Assembly (NCBI GenBank): GCA_022836615.1
Contig: MU405268.1
Coordinates: forward strand, 1-64,000
Source of the DNA: Annulohypoxylon bovei var. microspora
Taxonomy: Eukaryota > Ascomycota > Sordariomycetes > Xylariales > Hypoxylaceae
Reading direction: 5' to 3'
Length of the DNA: 64,000 nucleotides
The notes beneath the pieces are model-generated. The model saw only the letters and a program-made list of their open reading frames with translations, did not search any database and was not told where the DNA came from. The first letter of the stretch is position 1. Every line of letters starts with the position of its first letter. Below, in pieces: positions 1 through 10,856 of the stretch. The translations under genes and the position numbers were made by a program.

Positions 1-228
1 CTTTAAATATTATATTATAACGAGTAAATTTTAAATTAAAATAAAACTTATATAATAATAAAATTATATATTTTATTAACGAAAATATTTAAAATTAAAA
101 ATTAAAAAAAAAGAAATTATAAAATAATTTTTTTTAAAAAATTTTTATATATTAACTTTATAATTAAAACATTAATTAATCGTTTCATTAATATATTTTA
201 AAAATAATAATAATTAAACGTTATTATA

Positions 229-262
<34 letters not shown>

Positions 263-480
263 ATATATTTATACGTATATATATATATTTAATAACATTT
301 TTTCGTTATATAAATATTTATATATTATATAAATATTTTTTTTTAAAATTTAAAATAAATAAATTTCGCGCGATTAAAATACATTTTACCTTTTTAAGTA
401 AAATTAAAAACTAAAAATTGAAAATGCATAATTATACGAACGGGCCTTTATAATTGCCTTTAAATGCTTTGCTTTTTAAT
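1..480. other. Extremely AT-rich edge (RIP-like or AT isochore)
   Basis: This stretch is almost entirely A and T, with a long TA dinucleotide run around 225-290 and no reading frame of note. The composition changes sharply near 420-500 to ordinary genic DNA. Such AT blocks in filamentous ascomycetes are usually repeat-induced-point-mutation (RIP) scarred transposons or AT isochores. No transposon can be recognised here. It abuts the truncated end of the transcription factor at 501. Confidence 0.75.
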
Positions 481-500
481 GGTTTAGCATACGATTTAAG

Positions 501-2240
501 ATGGGACGGAACGGACCCATGGACCTTACAGACCCGGAGTTGCTTGCCATACCGAGTCCCGACTACTCGATATACCTAGTGAACGCCGTCAAATTTCATT
601 GCGGACAAATGTACCTACCATCTTTTTGACGATGATGAATTTCACCATCGCCTTCAGCAATTTTACTCGGAGCCCGATAACCCAACTAGAACATCTAGCC
701 TATGGTACATCCACTTTCTGCTTATATTGGCTTTTGGAAAGATTTTTATAATGCAGAAGTGTGCCGGCAGGCGACCATCCGGTGCAGAATTCTTCGTTAG
801 GGCCATGCAACTTCTGCCACCAGCTTATGTCTTTCCTCAAGACCCAGTTGCCTCTACGGAAATTTTGTGCTGCATAGCATTATATCTCCAATGTGTTGAC
901 CACCGCAGCGCAGCGCATTCATACGTAAGGATTATCTTGGTTCCCTACTCATCCATATGCGACATGTCAGACCTGTGATGTTAACTGTTAGTAAAGATTG
1001 GTCAAGCTATGCGTGTTGCTTTAGCCTACGGAATGCACACCGATATGCCGGAATCTCAACTTGGCGAAAAGCACGTACATAGATGTCGCAAGATCTGGTG
1101 GACTATATTCATTCTAGACCGACATATGACATCTTTGATGGGACTGCCTCAGACTATTCGAGACTCGGAAATACAATGCCAATTGCCAATATTCCCTGAA
1201 TCCGGCCAGCGAACGACAACGCTTGACTTGCATATCAAGTTAGCACGCATTATAGCCGAGATAAACAATAGTAAGTCTCAACCTGCTCATTTAGATGTTC
1301 GTAATTAAGTAACACGAATATGGCTCTTTAGGTATTTATGGCGTGAATGGTCGACTCAAAGGGAAATTCCTGATCAGCACAAAAGCATCGCTAGAAACTT
1401 TAGCGGGGTTAGCAAGCGAACTTGGACAGACTTTACCCCTGAAACTAGATCAGCCTGGCTACGGTGTCTCGCGAATGTCAGCTTCACTGCATCTTCTTTA
1501 CCACCAGGTAGGATTATTGGTCCGGAATCATGAATGTTATTAATTTGACCCTAGTGCATCGTGTTAGCGACCCGCCCTCTAATATTTTGCGACTTGAAAA
1601 TGAAATTTGAGTCCGCAGACTGGCGGAATACTTCTACCCATGACCGTTTTGGTACACTCTTACAGATGTGCATAGAATCTTCCCAATCAATCATCATCAT
1701 CCTGGAGAGTCTGCATGCTCAAGGGTTCCTTGGTAAGTAACCGCCTTCGTCTGCAATGTGCAATAACTCACTCTATACCCAGAAACTTTCCTATCACTTG
1801 ATCTCGATTCTTTATATGTATCGTCGGTGATACTAGTTATCGGATCCGTTATTGATGAGAACCGTACGAGAGATCGTGAAGCATGGGTACAGCGATCTCT
1901 AGAGTTGTTTGATTGCATGATATCGGCTGGAAATTTAGTTGCTGGCTGGCGAAAGTCGGAAATGCAACAACTTGACCAAATGATGAATAGAATTTTAGCT
2001 GCTCGTAGCAACGTCGCCTACACTTCATGCACAGACGCAAGACTACAACCTCACGACGGCCAACCCCTAGCAGATATTCCCATCAACCAGGAGTCATTGC
2101 CCTTACTACCCCTCCACATGAACGCTATTAGCAACGGCGATGATCTCTCGGCAGATCAGCTCTTGGCGATTGCGAGTTCTATTCAGGAAGAAGATGTAGA
2201 GTGGATGGATCGCGCAATAGCGGAGAATAGTATATGGTAG
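501..2240 (+). pseudogene. Fungal-specific (Zn2Cys6-type) transcription factor, N-terminally truncated and frameshifted
   Basis: The conserved fungal transcription-factor regulatory domain is clear: a LVNAVKFHCGQMY start, LRxALxYGMH-like and RKIWWTIFILDR motifs, LLYHQ-CIVLATRP, then a C-terminal tail to 2240. Coding pieces are about 501-924, 997-1270, 1332-1507, 1555-1732 and 1783-2240, with GT..AG introns that keep frame. Two defects are visible. First, a tandem TACC duplication at 612-619 shifts frame between GQMY and HLFDDDEF. Second, no zinc-cluster DNA-binding domain exists upstream, where the DNA turns AT-rich. The in-frame ATG at 501 is probably fortuitous. By position it may have been the regulator of the catabolic cluster that follows. 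That is inference; the family call itself is strong. Confidence 0.8.
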
Positions 2241-2445
2241 AGAAGCAAAACATCGCCTCCAGTATCACAGGTCTGGTGCACTGACACTCATCACAAGGCT
2301 TCCCTAGCTTGCTGATTTCATCTAACCAGCCATACACACCCCGGAAATTGACAGTTTTGGATGCGCAAGCGAGAATTCGTACTATGTCATTGATTAAGGT
2401 CGACAATCGCTTGATACCATATGAATTATGCCACAATTACTAAGA

Positions 2446-3811
2446 TTACAACTTGGTTTCCCTCGCCCGCTTTATATCGCGAAACTCCGTGGTGTTTCCG
2501 ATACGCCAGCTCACATCACCGCCCCAATCACCTCCGCTCTTGTGTTTGGGAGTCTTCCATCGCCATCTTGCATTATTCTGACCAGCCGACGATGCTAGAA
2601 GATCTACAATCCATTTTCCCACAATCGGGAACATCTTGAAGCCGTGCCCCGAGTCTCCGGAAAACACGACAACGGAGTTTGATGTGCCCGGCAGGTAATC
2701 GATGATGAAGTCGGAATCTGAGGTGTCGGCAAACCAGCAGAGCAATCTCCGAACGAAAGGTCTGTCTGCCAACCAAGGCAGTGTTTGGCGCAGAAGCTCC
2801 CGGAGTTTGGTCTCGTCCTCTTCAGGCAGGAAGTCCAAGCTAGCGCTCCTCGATTCCGGAGGTAGTGAAATGCCGGTGTCTTTGTTGGTGTTGACGAACC
2901 CACCGCCCATTGGGCAGAGCTTAAGCAAGTTGGTCTTCGGGTCTGGTTCAAAGAAAAACCCAAGGTCTCGAGCGTAGACAACAGGAATACCACGAAGCGC
3001 CGACGTCTCTTCGTCGGTCAGGTGAACGTGAGCAACAGACCAAGACTTAGCGACGACGCTTTGGCCGACTTCAGGCACCAATTTAGCAGCGGCGGCACCA
3101 GCTGCGACTATGATCAATCCGGCAGCATGGAATTTTCCGTCTTTGGTCCTGATACCTCGACTCTTTTTACCGCTCGGAGTTTGCTCGTATACAATAGCTT
3201 CTACAGCACCGGAAATTTTGCCAAGGAAAAACTTGACACCTTGGGCCTGGGTAGCTTTATGAACCCCCTTCAACGCATCGCCAGAGTGCATGTACCCGTC
3301 GTAACGGTTAAAGTAGCCTTTCCAGCCAGGAAGAGAGCCAGTCAATTGCCAGGATGCGTCTTGGATATCTTCTCTTGAGTTAAGCGGCACAACATGCTTA
3401 GCTAATAGAGGGTGTCTCTCGGCAGACGCTCGGAACCTGTTCAGGGTTTCCACAGCCTTCGGCTGAGCTTTTTCGGAGACACAATGTAAGAAGCCTACTC
3501 TGTGATAGTAGGGCTGGAAAAGGGGTGTTTTCCACGCTTCCGTAGCTTCCTAGCATGCGATTAATCAACCAAACCAGACACATTTGTCTCAATATACTTA
3601 CTATGGTTAGATCAGTATAAAAGGGATCTTCGTACTCAGCACGAATGATCTTATTTAGATCATTTGCCGCCGAATAGGCCGAGGGCACCTCGTCATCCTG
3701 TTCGAATACTGTAATATTGGAGTAACCGTTCTGGGAAAGATGTAGAGCAGTCGAGAGGCCGAAAGCTCCAGCGCCTACAATGATGATAGGTTCCTCCTTC
3801 GAGCTCGCCAT
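2446..3811 (-). CDS. FAD-dependent amine oxidase (fructosyl-amino-acid / sarcosine / saccharopine oxidase family)
   Basis: Two exons, 3811-3602 and 3549-2446, give 437 aa; the intron 3601-3550 is GT..AG and phase 0. The N-terminus carries the FAD dinucleotide fold IIIVGAGAFGLSTALHL. Later come the PGWKGYF segment, and LCWFADTSDSDFIIDYLPG, whose Cys aligns with the covalent-flavin Cys of monomeric sarcosine oxidase relatives. SGHGFKMFPIVGK follows near the C-terminus. The protein ends in TKL, a weak variant of a peroxisomal targeting signal. Family members oxidise secondary amines or Amadori products, releasing H2O2. The exact substrate cannot be read from sequence. Its place beside a hydroxyproline-type cluster suggests a cyclic or N-substituted amino acid, which is inference. 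The frame is fully open, unlike several neighbours. Confidence 0.88.
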
Positions 3812-4664
3812 TTTGAATTACTCCAGGCAAAATTGAAACTAAAAATTAAAAATATTCCTGGAACCCCGAAATGTCAATGCCAATGCTAATTCAGACGATG
3901 ATACCTTCAACTCCAGCAGTCAAAATGTCGACAATATATCATCGTTTTCTATGAGCATTGTAGATGATACGAACTCCATGATAGAATGAGTGGAATCATA
4001 CTCGCCTGACCAACACATCAACCCAGGGAACTAGTGCCGAGAGATAAAGAGGAGAGGAGACCAGATCCTCCACACTCGGAAGCGGGGCCGAACACGCAGA
4101 TACCGTTCCAATGCGAAACTTGACGATTGATTGTAGGTTGACTAATTAATAGAGTCAATACTATCATTTTAAAAACACCGGCACCGGAGCGTCAAAATTT
4201 CTATAGACGACTCAGGTATCGATTCCCCAGATCTTCATGCTCGGACTGCCGGCACCCCGGAGATCCTCCGGCGGGGCTCTTTCCCCCTTTTCCTTTCTAT
4301 GGGTAGGGCATTATCGGCTGTCCCGTACTATTCTGTTCAGGTGACAACTATCTATAGCTGGAAATATCATTATCTCATACACGATGAAGTTGCTCGTGGT
4401 CATGGGAACGCCGTTCGGTGGGGGTCGCTATTGGCCTATCTACGGCCATGGCATCGATTGAGCCTGGCCGAGCTTCCTGAAGCGAATGTAGTCCGGCCTC
4501 AAGAAATCGCATTGTAACATACTTTATCAAACTAACAGGCTCAGAGCTTTGCTTGTTGATTGCGTACCGTGAACGGGGAATCGGCCTAGCTTACCTGAGT
4601 ACCTCTCATTGTAGTGCGATCGTTCTGCTGGCATCCTATATCACTCAATAAGGTCTAAAATACC
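3812..4664. promoter_or_regulatory. Divergent promoter region between amine oxidase and orphan gene, with a CGG-N7-CCG palindrome
   Basis: No credible gene lies here; the largest ORF (4299-4517) has no recognisable features. The most striking site is 4257-4271, arms CCGGAG and CTCCGG around ATC. It reads as CGG-N7-CCG inverted triplets, a layout typical of Zn2Cys6 regulator sites. It lies about 450 bp upstream of the oxidase start and 390 bp upstream of the + strand gene. Function is inferred from pattern only. Confidence 0.35.
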
Positions 4665-5544
4665 ATGACCAATGGTTCTCAAATCCCTTTATCGGGGACA
4701 GAGAGAAACCACTCCTTGCAGCGTCAGATTCTAGTAGACCTAGCAGCCGCTGTCACAGCAGCTGCTTCAATATCACCAATCATCACAGCTGCCGACAGGT
4801 TAGTGATTCTACTGGATCCTGACTTACGCACATACTCATGTTTCTCACAGAGCCGTAGTTGAAAATGTCTCTACCGGGCGGCCACTCGTCCGAACCCTGG
4901 CGAAACACCTCCTTTGCCCGTTCACAAACCCCCGGCGGTTTTTTGCAACGAGGCCTGTGCTCGTCGTATGGACGCTCTACGCAGTCACGTACTTCACCGC
5001 AAATACATGCGAGACCTTGATAGAGCGATATCTCCACCCAGACCGGAAGGCCATTACCGGGACAATCATATCGCCCGCCGTGTTCGCCGTGAACACGCCA
5101 CTAGGCGTCTGGAAGGACGTGCGCTTTGCCCAATTCTTCGGCAACCGCACCGCCGCCAGCCCGAGCAGCCCCGCGGCATCCCCGGTGAGCGCAGCGGCCC
5201 CCAGCCGAGCGCTAGTTCCGCGGGGGATGCCGGCGCCGGTGAGCGCGGCGTTCCTGGCCCGGGACATCATCACCGTGTTCGGGACCTTCGCGATCGCGCC
5301 CCAGGTCGTGGCCACGCCCGCCCATCTGCTGGGCCTGGACTTGTATAACCGCCCGCAGACGACGGGGATCGTGGATCGCGTCGGTGGCGCGCGCCGCTGG
5401 CTGCTTTCTACGATGGCGATGCGCGCTGCGCGGCTCGTGCCTGCGTGGGGGGTGAGCATCATTCTTAATAACTATTGCGGTTATTGTATAGAGGAAATAG
5501 ATAAGACGCTTAGGCTAGATAGAATTTCGCATGGATTCAATTAG
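4665..5544 (+). CDS. Conserved-looking fungal protein of unknown function, possibly membrane-associated
   Basis: Exons 4665-4798 and 4851-5544 join in frame (intron GTTAGT..CACAG) to give 275 aa. Residues about 60-110 contain RPLVRTLAKHLLCPF and VLVVWTLYAVTYFTANTCETLIERY. A later segment, AAFLARDIITVFGTFAIAPQ, is hydrophobic. Together these suggest one to three membrane-embedded stretches. An Ala/Ser/Pro-rich insert occupies roughly residues 150-180. The 5100-5460 part is strikingly GC-rich, while the last ~30 codons (after GVSIILNN) are AT-rich and less convincing, so the true C-terminus may differ. I do not recognise the family with confidence and assign no function. It sits inside the catabolic cluster without an obvious pathway role. 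Confidence 0.6.
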
Positions 5545-5904
5545 AGACTTTGAAGTTAGAGAGATTTTATTACGTGGTTATTGAATAGCGCATATATAAA
5601 AATTGTAAAGCTTATAAAGTAAAAATAGTGTGTTTAGGGTCAAGGTGATGCGGATAATTGTGGTGTAAAAAACATTACAGCATACATGGATGCCCTAGAA
5701 GATGGATGGTATAGTGCCCTGGCGATAGCCGTAACATCCGCTACCCGGCCAACAATTTGGCGTACATTACGTATAGGTCCTGTTATATTTAACAACAAAT
5801 GATAAAAGCGACCCCTGGCATTAATCATGTTTTGCATGCGATTCATATTGTATGTTAATTATACTATACATTTCACCAACTAGATATGTACCAATATGCT
5901 TAAT

Positions 5905-7755
5905 CTAGCTATTGCTCGGGTACATGAAGCCCTCTTGTCCAAAGAACTCCTCCTTGATTAGCCTAGGGCTAGTGAAACGCAGCAAGACGTTGGAGCTACC
6001 AGCTTTGTCGTTGGTACCGCTCGCCCGGCTACCACCGAAGGATTGCTGGCCGATGAGGGCCGCTGTGGTTTTGCAGTCTGCAGATTTCAATTACCTAGTT
6101 ACTGACCCTTGAGAAATATTAAGATGTATAGCAAATCTTTAACTTACTTAAGTACAGGTTACCCGCTGAGTATCGCAGAGTGTCTTCTGCCTCTCGGAGA
6201 GCACTGCGATCATTTGCGAATACAGCTCCAGTTAGAGCAAAGCCGCCGCCGCTCTTGTCGACCTGCTCAAGCGTAGACGACCATTGGCTATCGGGGTATA
6301 CGTAGATTGCCAAAACGGGGCCAAAGATTTCTTCGTCGAATAGCCTGTGCGTCGGTGAATCTGCGACATATACCGTGGGCTTGACGTAGAAGCCGGTTGA
6401 GTCGTCATACTTGCCGCCTACTAACAGCTTCAATGATGGGTCTTTGTTGCTGGCATCAATGATCGACTTGATCTTGTCAAACGATCGGCGATGAATGACG
6501 GGTCCCATGAACGCACTGAGGTCCTTGTCGGGGCTGCCGATGGTGATTTCCTTAATCTTGGATTGTAGGCCGTCTAGGAACTCCTTCGACCGAGACTCGG
6601 GAAGATAAAGTCGCGATGTAGCCGAGCACTTCTGGCCTTGGTACTCGAACGAGCCTCGGATGGTGTGGTATACGGCGCTTGAGATATCGGCCGAGGGATG
6701 AATCAAAGTGAAGTTCTTTCCACTCGTCTCGCCGACGACGCGAGGGAAATCCCGGTATGTCTGTTTACCGATACCCTCGCCGATCTTGGCATATATGGAA
6801 CGGAAGACATCTGAGGAACCGACGAAATTTAGACCAGAAAATTCGCGGTGCGCAAGAATGGTTGAAGTGATCTCCTCGGCATCTCCAGGAATGAATTGGA
6901 TAACATCAGGAGGAAGACCTGCCTCGAGGAGAATCTTGTATACGATAGTACTAGCATAAATATTGGATGCCGAGGGCTTCCAGAGAACCACATTTCCCAT
7001 TAATGCAGGCCCGGAAATGAGGTTACCACCAATTGCGGTGAAGTTGAAGGGCGAAATGGCATAGACGAAACCTTCTAGGGGTCGGTAGTCTAAGCGACTC
7101 CACATCCCGTCACTTCCACGGTCTGGTTGCCTCTCAAGGATCTCGGCAGCGTAATTGCAGTTAAGACGGGAAAAGTCAGCCAGCTCAGCCGCGGCGTAGA
7201 CTTCTCCTTGCCATATGTTCTTGCCCTGGCCGAGCATGGTTGCCGCAATAAGCTCATATCTGTATTTGGTTGTGACAAGCTCGGCTGCTTTTAAGAAAAT
7301 AGCAGCTCTGTCAACAAAAGGGGTTTGCTCCCACGACTTCTTAACCTTCAAAGCAGATTCAATCGCACTGGAAACCTGCGCCTTAGTTGCCCGAGGAAAG
7401 TTGGTGAAAGTAGTAGCATGCTCGTTAGGAAGTGGCTGATCTATCGACTGAGACTGCGCTTGAACCTTGCCGTTCACGAAGATTTCACTCTTCAGCGGCA
7501 GCTGTGTTCGCAGTTTGATCAATGTCTCTTCTAATTTCTGTCTTTCTGGTGACCCTTTTCTATATTCGGGCTGAAAATCACTGTATTAGCAATCAATTCG
7601 TAATTCGTATGGGACGGGAAATTCACGTTGGGCTCATTACGAGGCGCTGGTAACCGGAAAGGGACAGTAGCTTTGCCTCTCCTTGCAATCGTACCTCCAA
7701 AACCGCTCCGGGCCTGGAAAACCTGTAAAGGCTTCGATGCGACGGCTCTTCTCAT
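5905..7755 (-). CDS. Delta-1-pyrroline-5-carboxylate dehydrogenase (ALDH4 family)
   Basis: Exons 7755-7627, 7570-6148 and 6077-5905 give 574 aa, the usual size for this mitochondrial enzyme; all junctions keep frame. The basic N-terminus MRRAVASKPLQVFQARSGF looks like a mitochondrial presequence. Family signatures include KSWEQTPFVDRAAIFLKAAEL, ISPFNFTAIGGNLISGPALM, VVGETSGKNF (catalytic Glu region), GQKCSATSR (nucleophilic Cys), and EEIFGPVLAIYVY. The C-terminal exon supplies NCKTTAALIGQQSFGGSRASGTNDKAG, the substrate and NAD loop. It oxidises glutamate-5-semialdehyde to glutamate, and in other organisms also 4-hydroxyglutamate semialdehyde to 4-hydroxyglutamate. It is intact, and clustered with oxidase, aldolase and aminotransferase relatives, which favours a proline/hydroxyproline catabolic role. 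Confidence 0.94.
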
Positions 7756-7885
7756 CTTCCGAGTAGTTACTATAATTGCAAGCTACCTATTATTCTAAAA
7801 TAATTTCAGCTAGGAAGAAGAAGCACAGTTCCTCAAAGATGGCTCGCTAGGTACTCTGTCGGTATGTCAAAGGACCTCTCTAATT

Positions 7886-8164
7886 TCAGTAAGATCTGAT
7901 AATAGGTACCGATCCAAGTAAATATGCCATCTCCATCTCCGCGAATAGAGGATCACGCCGATTGCGGAAATCCCTCACTTCGCCGGTGATACTATTACGG
8001 ACAAGTTGGTTGGTGACGTTTTGGATTAATTCATCTTCCCGTAGGTAGATCTCGGGTTGCTTGCCGGTCTCTCCACTAAGGGAATAGGCGGCCCACCCGA
8101 TAGATACACTAATCGCTTGGAGGTCGGATTCATGCCCGGCTCGGATGGCGTACCGACATCCCAA
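7886..8164 (-). other. Possible gene fragment of unknown identity
   Basis: A 92-codon open frame with protein-like composition reads on the minus strand between the P5C dehydrogenase and the aldolase. Its middle contains KQPEIYLREDELIQNVTNQL and DFRNRRDPLFAEMEMAYLLG. I do not recognise the family, and no convincing flanking exon could be joined; the upstream side runs into the promoter of the + strand aldolase gene. It may be a relic of another cluster gene or a chance ORF. Confidence 0.25.
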
Positions 8165-8317
8165 ATTGCGTTATGAGTTATATCGGTGTAAGTCAGTTCA
8201 AGATGTAGAAGGGATATCTAGTTGGATAAAAACAACGGTTCATCGCTTTGCTTCGTGTGCTATTCGACAAGACCCAAAGGTTTAGTTGTTCATTCGCTTC
8301 AGCCCACGGACGTCAAG

Positions 8318-9294
8318 ATGGCCCAACACGTACCTCCAGGGGGCGTCTGGTGTCCCGCAGCCACGTTTTTCAACCCGGAAACAGATGAACTGGACCTAGG
8401 ATCACAGGCTACTTATTACTCGTATCTGTCGCGAACGGGGTTGGCTGGTTTAGTCATCCTAGGCACGAATGCCGAAGCGTTCCTACTAACACGCGAAGAG
8501 CGTAAAGCTTTAATAGCAACAGCTCACATGGCAGTTGGCCCCGAGTTTCCTATTATGGCAGGATGCGGAGCGCATTCTACTAAGCAGGTTCTTGAGCTCA
8601 TCGGAGATGCGGCAGATGCCGGAGCCAATTCCGTCTTAGTTCTACCGCCAGCATATTTCGGTAAAGCTACGACGCCGGAAGTCATCGAGAGATTTTATGC
8701 CGATGTGTCTAAAGGCAGCAAGCTTCCCATCATTATCTACAACTTTTCGGGAGTGTGTAACGGTGTCGACTTAGGATCGGATATCATTACCAAGTTGGCT
8801 AACAAGCATCTAAATATCGTTGGAACGAAGCTTACATTGGTTCTGTAGCCAAGATCACTCGCTTGGCTGCTGCTCTTCCTAATTTCGCGACATTTGGTGG
8901 CCAGTCGGATTTTATTATTGGCGGGCTGAGTTCCGGGTCGGTCGGTTGTATCGCGGCTTTCGCGAATGTGGCCCCAAAGACAATTGTGAGGATATACGAT
9001 CTTTATCGTGGAGGAAAACACCAAGAGGCCTTAGAATTGCACAAGAAGGCTGCATTGGGGGAACAGTTTATCAAGGCGGGAATTGGTGCGACGAAATATG
9101 CTGCCGCCATACGGACCGCGACGTCAGCAGGTATCCCAGATCCGGTCACTAAATTACAGCCCAGAACCCCCTATGTTGCGCCAACGGATTCTGCTAAGGA
9201 AGCTATAAGAAAAACGGCACCGAGGAGGTCTCAAGGATTGAGGATAGCTTACCTCTCCGATCTTAATCGCGGTTGTGATCTTGAGATTAGATAA
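8318..9294 (+). pseudogene. DapA-family aldolase, likely 4-hydroxy-2-oxoglutarate aldolase, with a -1 frameshift
   Basis: From the ATG at 8318 (MAQHVPPGGVWCPAATFF) the frame shows the N-acetylneuraminate lyase/DHDPS fold: GLVILGTNAEAFLLTREER, AGANSVLVLPPAYF, the active-site Tyr in IIIYNFSGVCNG, and the Schiff-base Lys in VGTKLT. Immediately after that Lys, at 8837-8838, one base is missing. Homology continues in the next frame (VAKITRLAAALPNFATFGGQ, then SSGSVGCIAAFANVAPKTIV) to 9294. An in-frame upstream ATG at 8222 exists, but the homologous start is 8318. As read, the product stops at 8848, losing the C-terminal half of the barrel. In animals the DapA-type HOGA1 splits 4-hydroxy-2-oxoglutarate to pyruvate and glyoxylate. 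That role is inferred here from the cluster. Confidence 0.82.
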
Positions 9295-9381
9295 TTCCTA
9301 GCATAAATATATCATTAAAATACCTACCTATGCAATTAAATAATTAAAAACCCGTGTTTTGTTGTGATTTTGCTCTGCTTT

Positions 9382-10336
9382 CTAATGCCTGGTATCGTTC
9401 ACATGGGGATCTTTGCCCATCAACCGCGCAATTGTGACGGCCTCACGAAGACCCCGGCCAAGACGACCACGAACTCCAAGCTCTTCGAGCACCATTAGTC
9501 CACCGATTGTGCAACCTTCGGGTGATGTACCTTGGTCTCTTAAAACCCCGGGATGCACTCCGCTTTGCAGAAGGATAGCGGTGCCTAGCATAGATTGCAC
9601 GATTGTAGCTGTGGCCTCCTGTCTTGGCATACCTACGGCAACTGAAGCATCTATCAATGCATCGACAATCACCGCGAAGAATGCTGGTGTAGATCCTCCG
9701 ACTGCTGTGAATGCATCCATCTGACTAGGAGCCAAGTGCACTGTCTTGCCTATGCGGTTGAACAAGGCATCGGTGAATTCTAGATGCTCAGGAGGCAGTT
9801 TCGGATCAGGCTTTTCGATAGACGTGATAGACTGAGAGACAGTAGCAGCAATGTTCGGTAGGGTCCGTACTACCCAAATCTTAGAGTCGTCGTCGTTATT
9901 TATGGATGCCTCAGCCAGGACAGCCTCGATCTGCTCTCTAGTCCATCCGGCCACAATGCTGATCAGCAGTTTACCCGCGAGCGCATCAACAAGCCCGGGC
10001 TCTTTCAATGTCTCCCGCACATCTGCTGGATCAACACCAAGTAAGATTGAGTCGGATTGGTTTACTGCCTGCACGTTATCCGCTCTTGAAATCTTCAATT
10101 GATTTCCTGATGCACTAAGCCGTTCGGACAACCGCTTTTCGGAACGCTCACTGCGAACACATGCAATGACACGGTTGATTACTAACGGAGAGGCTTTCTC
10201 ATCTGTTGATCCAATCAAGCTTTCTAGGATCGCCGTTCCTAGATTTCCTACGTAAGAATTAATTAGTACAACATCTTGTAAACTCAAGGACAAGGACGGC
10301 GCGGCTTACCACAACCGAGTATGCACAGAGTTGACA
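9382..10336 (-). CDS. Delta-1-pyrroline-5-carboxylate reductase family protein
   Basis: Exon 1 is 10336-10309 (MSTLCILGCG) and exon 2 is 10247-9382, giving 297 aa; the intron 10308-10248 splits the Gly of the dinucleotide-binding GCGNLGTAILESL motif. Further signatures are ILLGVDPADVRETL, LISIVAGWTREQIEAVL, VVRTLPNIAATVSQS, and the C-terminal dimer/active-site segment TAVGGSTPAFFAVIVDALIDASVAVGM. HPGVLRDQGTSPEGCTIGGLMVLEE follows. The usual SGSGPA-like string reads GGSTPA, a modest divergence. Family enzymes reduce P5C to proline with NAD(P)H. In a catabolic cluster it may instead recycle a hydroxylated imine, which is inference. Fully open reading frame. Confidence 0.9.
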
Positions 10337-10856
10337 TCTTCCTTTGAGTATTATTTGCGCATAGAATCGAGCGGTTTGGTGCATCTTCTGGGCTCTGGAA
10401 GCATTTCTGCTTCAGTCCTTATGACGTATTTAGTTTCTTCCGAGCTTCATTCCGAAGCACGGAAAAGCCGATAGCTCTATGGTGCCAAGGATCAACTACC
10501 GGATTAGCTACCGACCTTATCGAGTTCCATTTATAGAAAATTACTAGGTACTATGTATAGGAAAGCAAGGGTCCATGTACTAAATTCCTTAAAATGAGGG
10601 CGATAGGAACCCTTCAATGTGGAATGAATTATGTAATTCAGATTTCAAGTCAAAACTGCCCAGTGACGGTGATCTTTTATCCCTTTTCCCTTGCCCCGCT
10701 CCTTATTAATCATGCACTTATACACTTATGCATTCATACGCTATCTCAAATTTCATATTTTGCATATGTTTCATTTTTATGCAACAAACGGTCCAAATGG
10801 CTTACATAATAGCCCCGCTACCCCGCTACGCCATAAGTCATACCTAATACCTAATA

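Noticed and set aside
8863..9294. Separate small protein downstream of the aldolase
   Set aside because: It is the C-terminal half of the DapA fold, displaced by a single-base frameshift.
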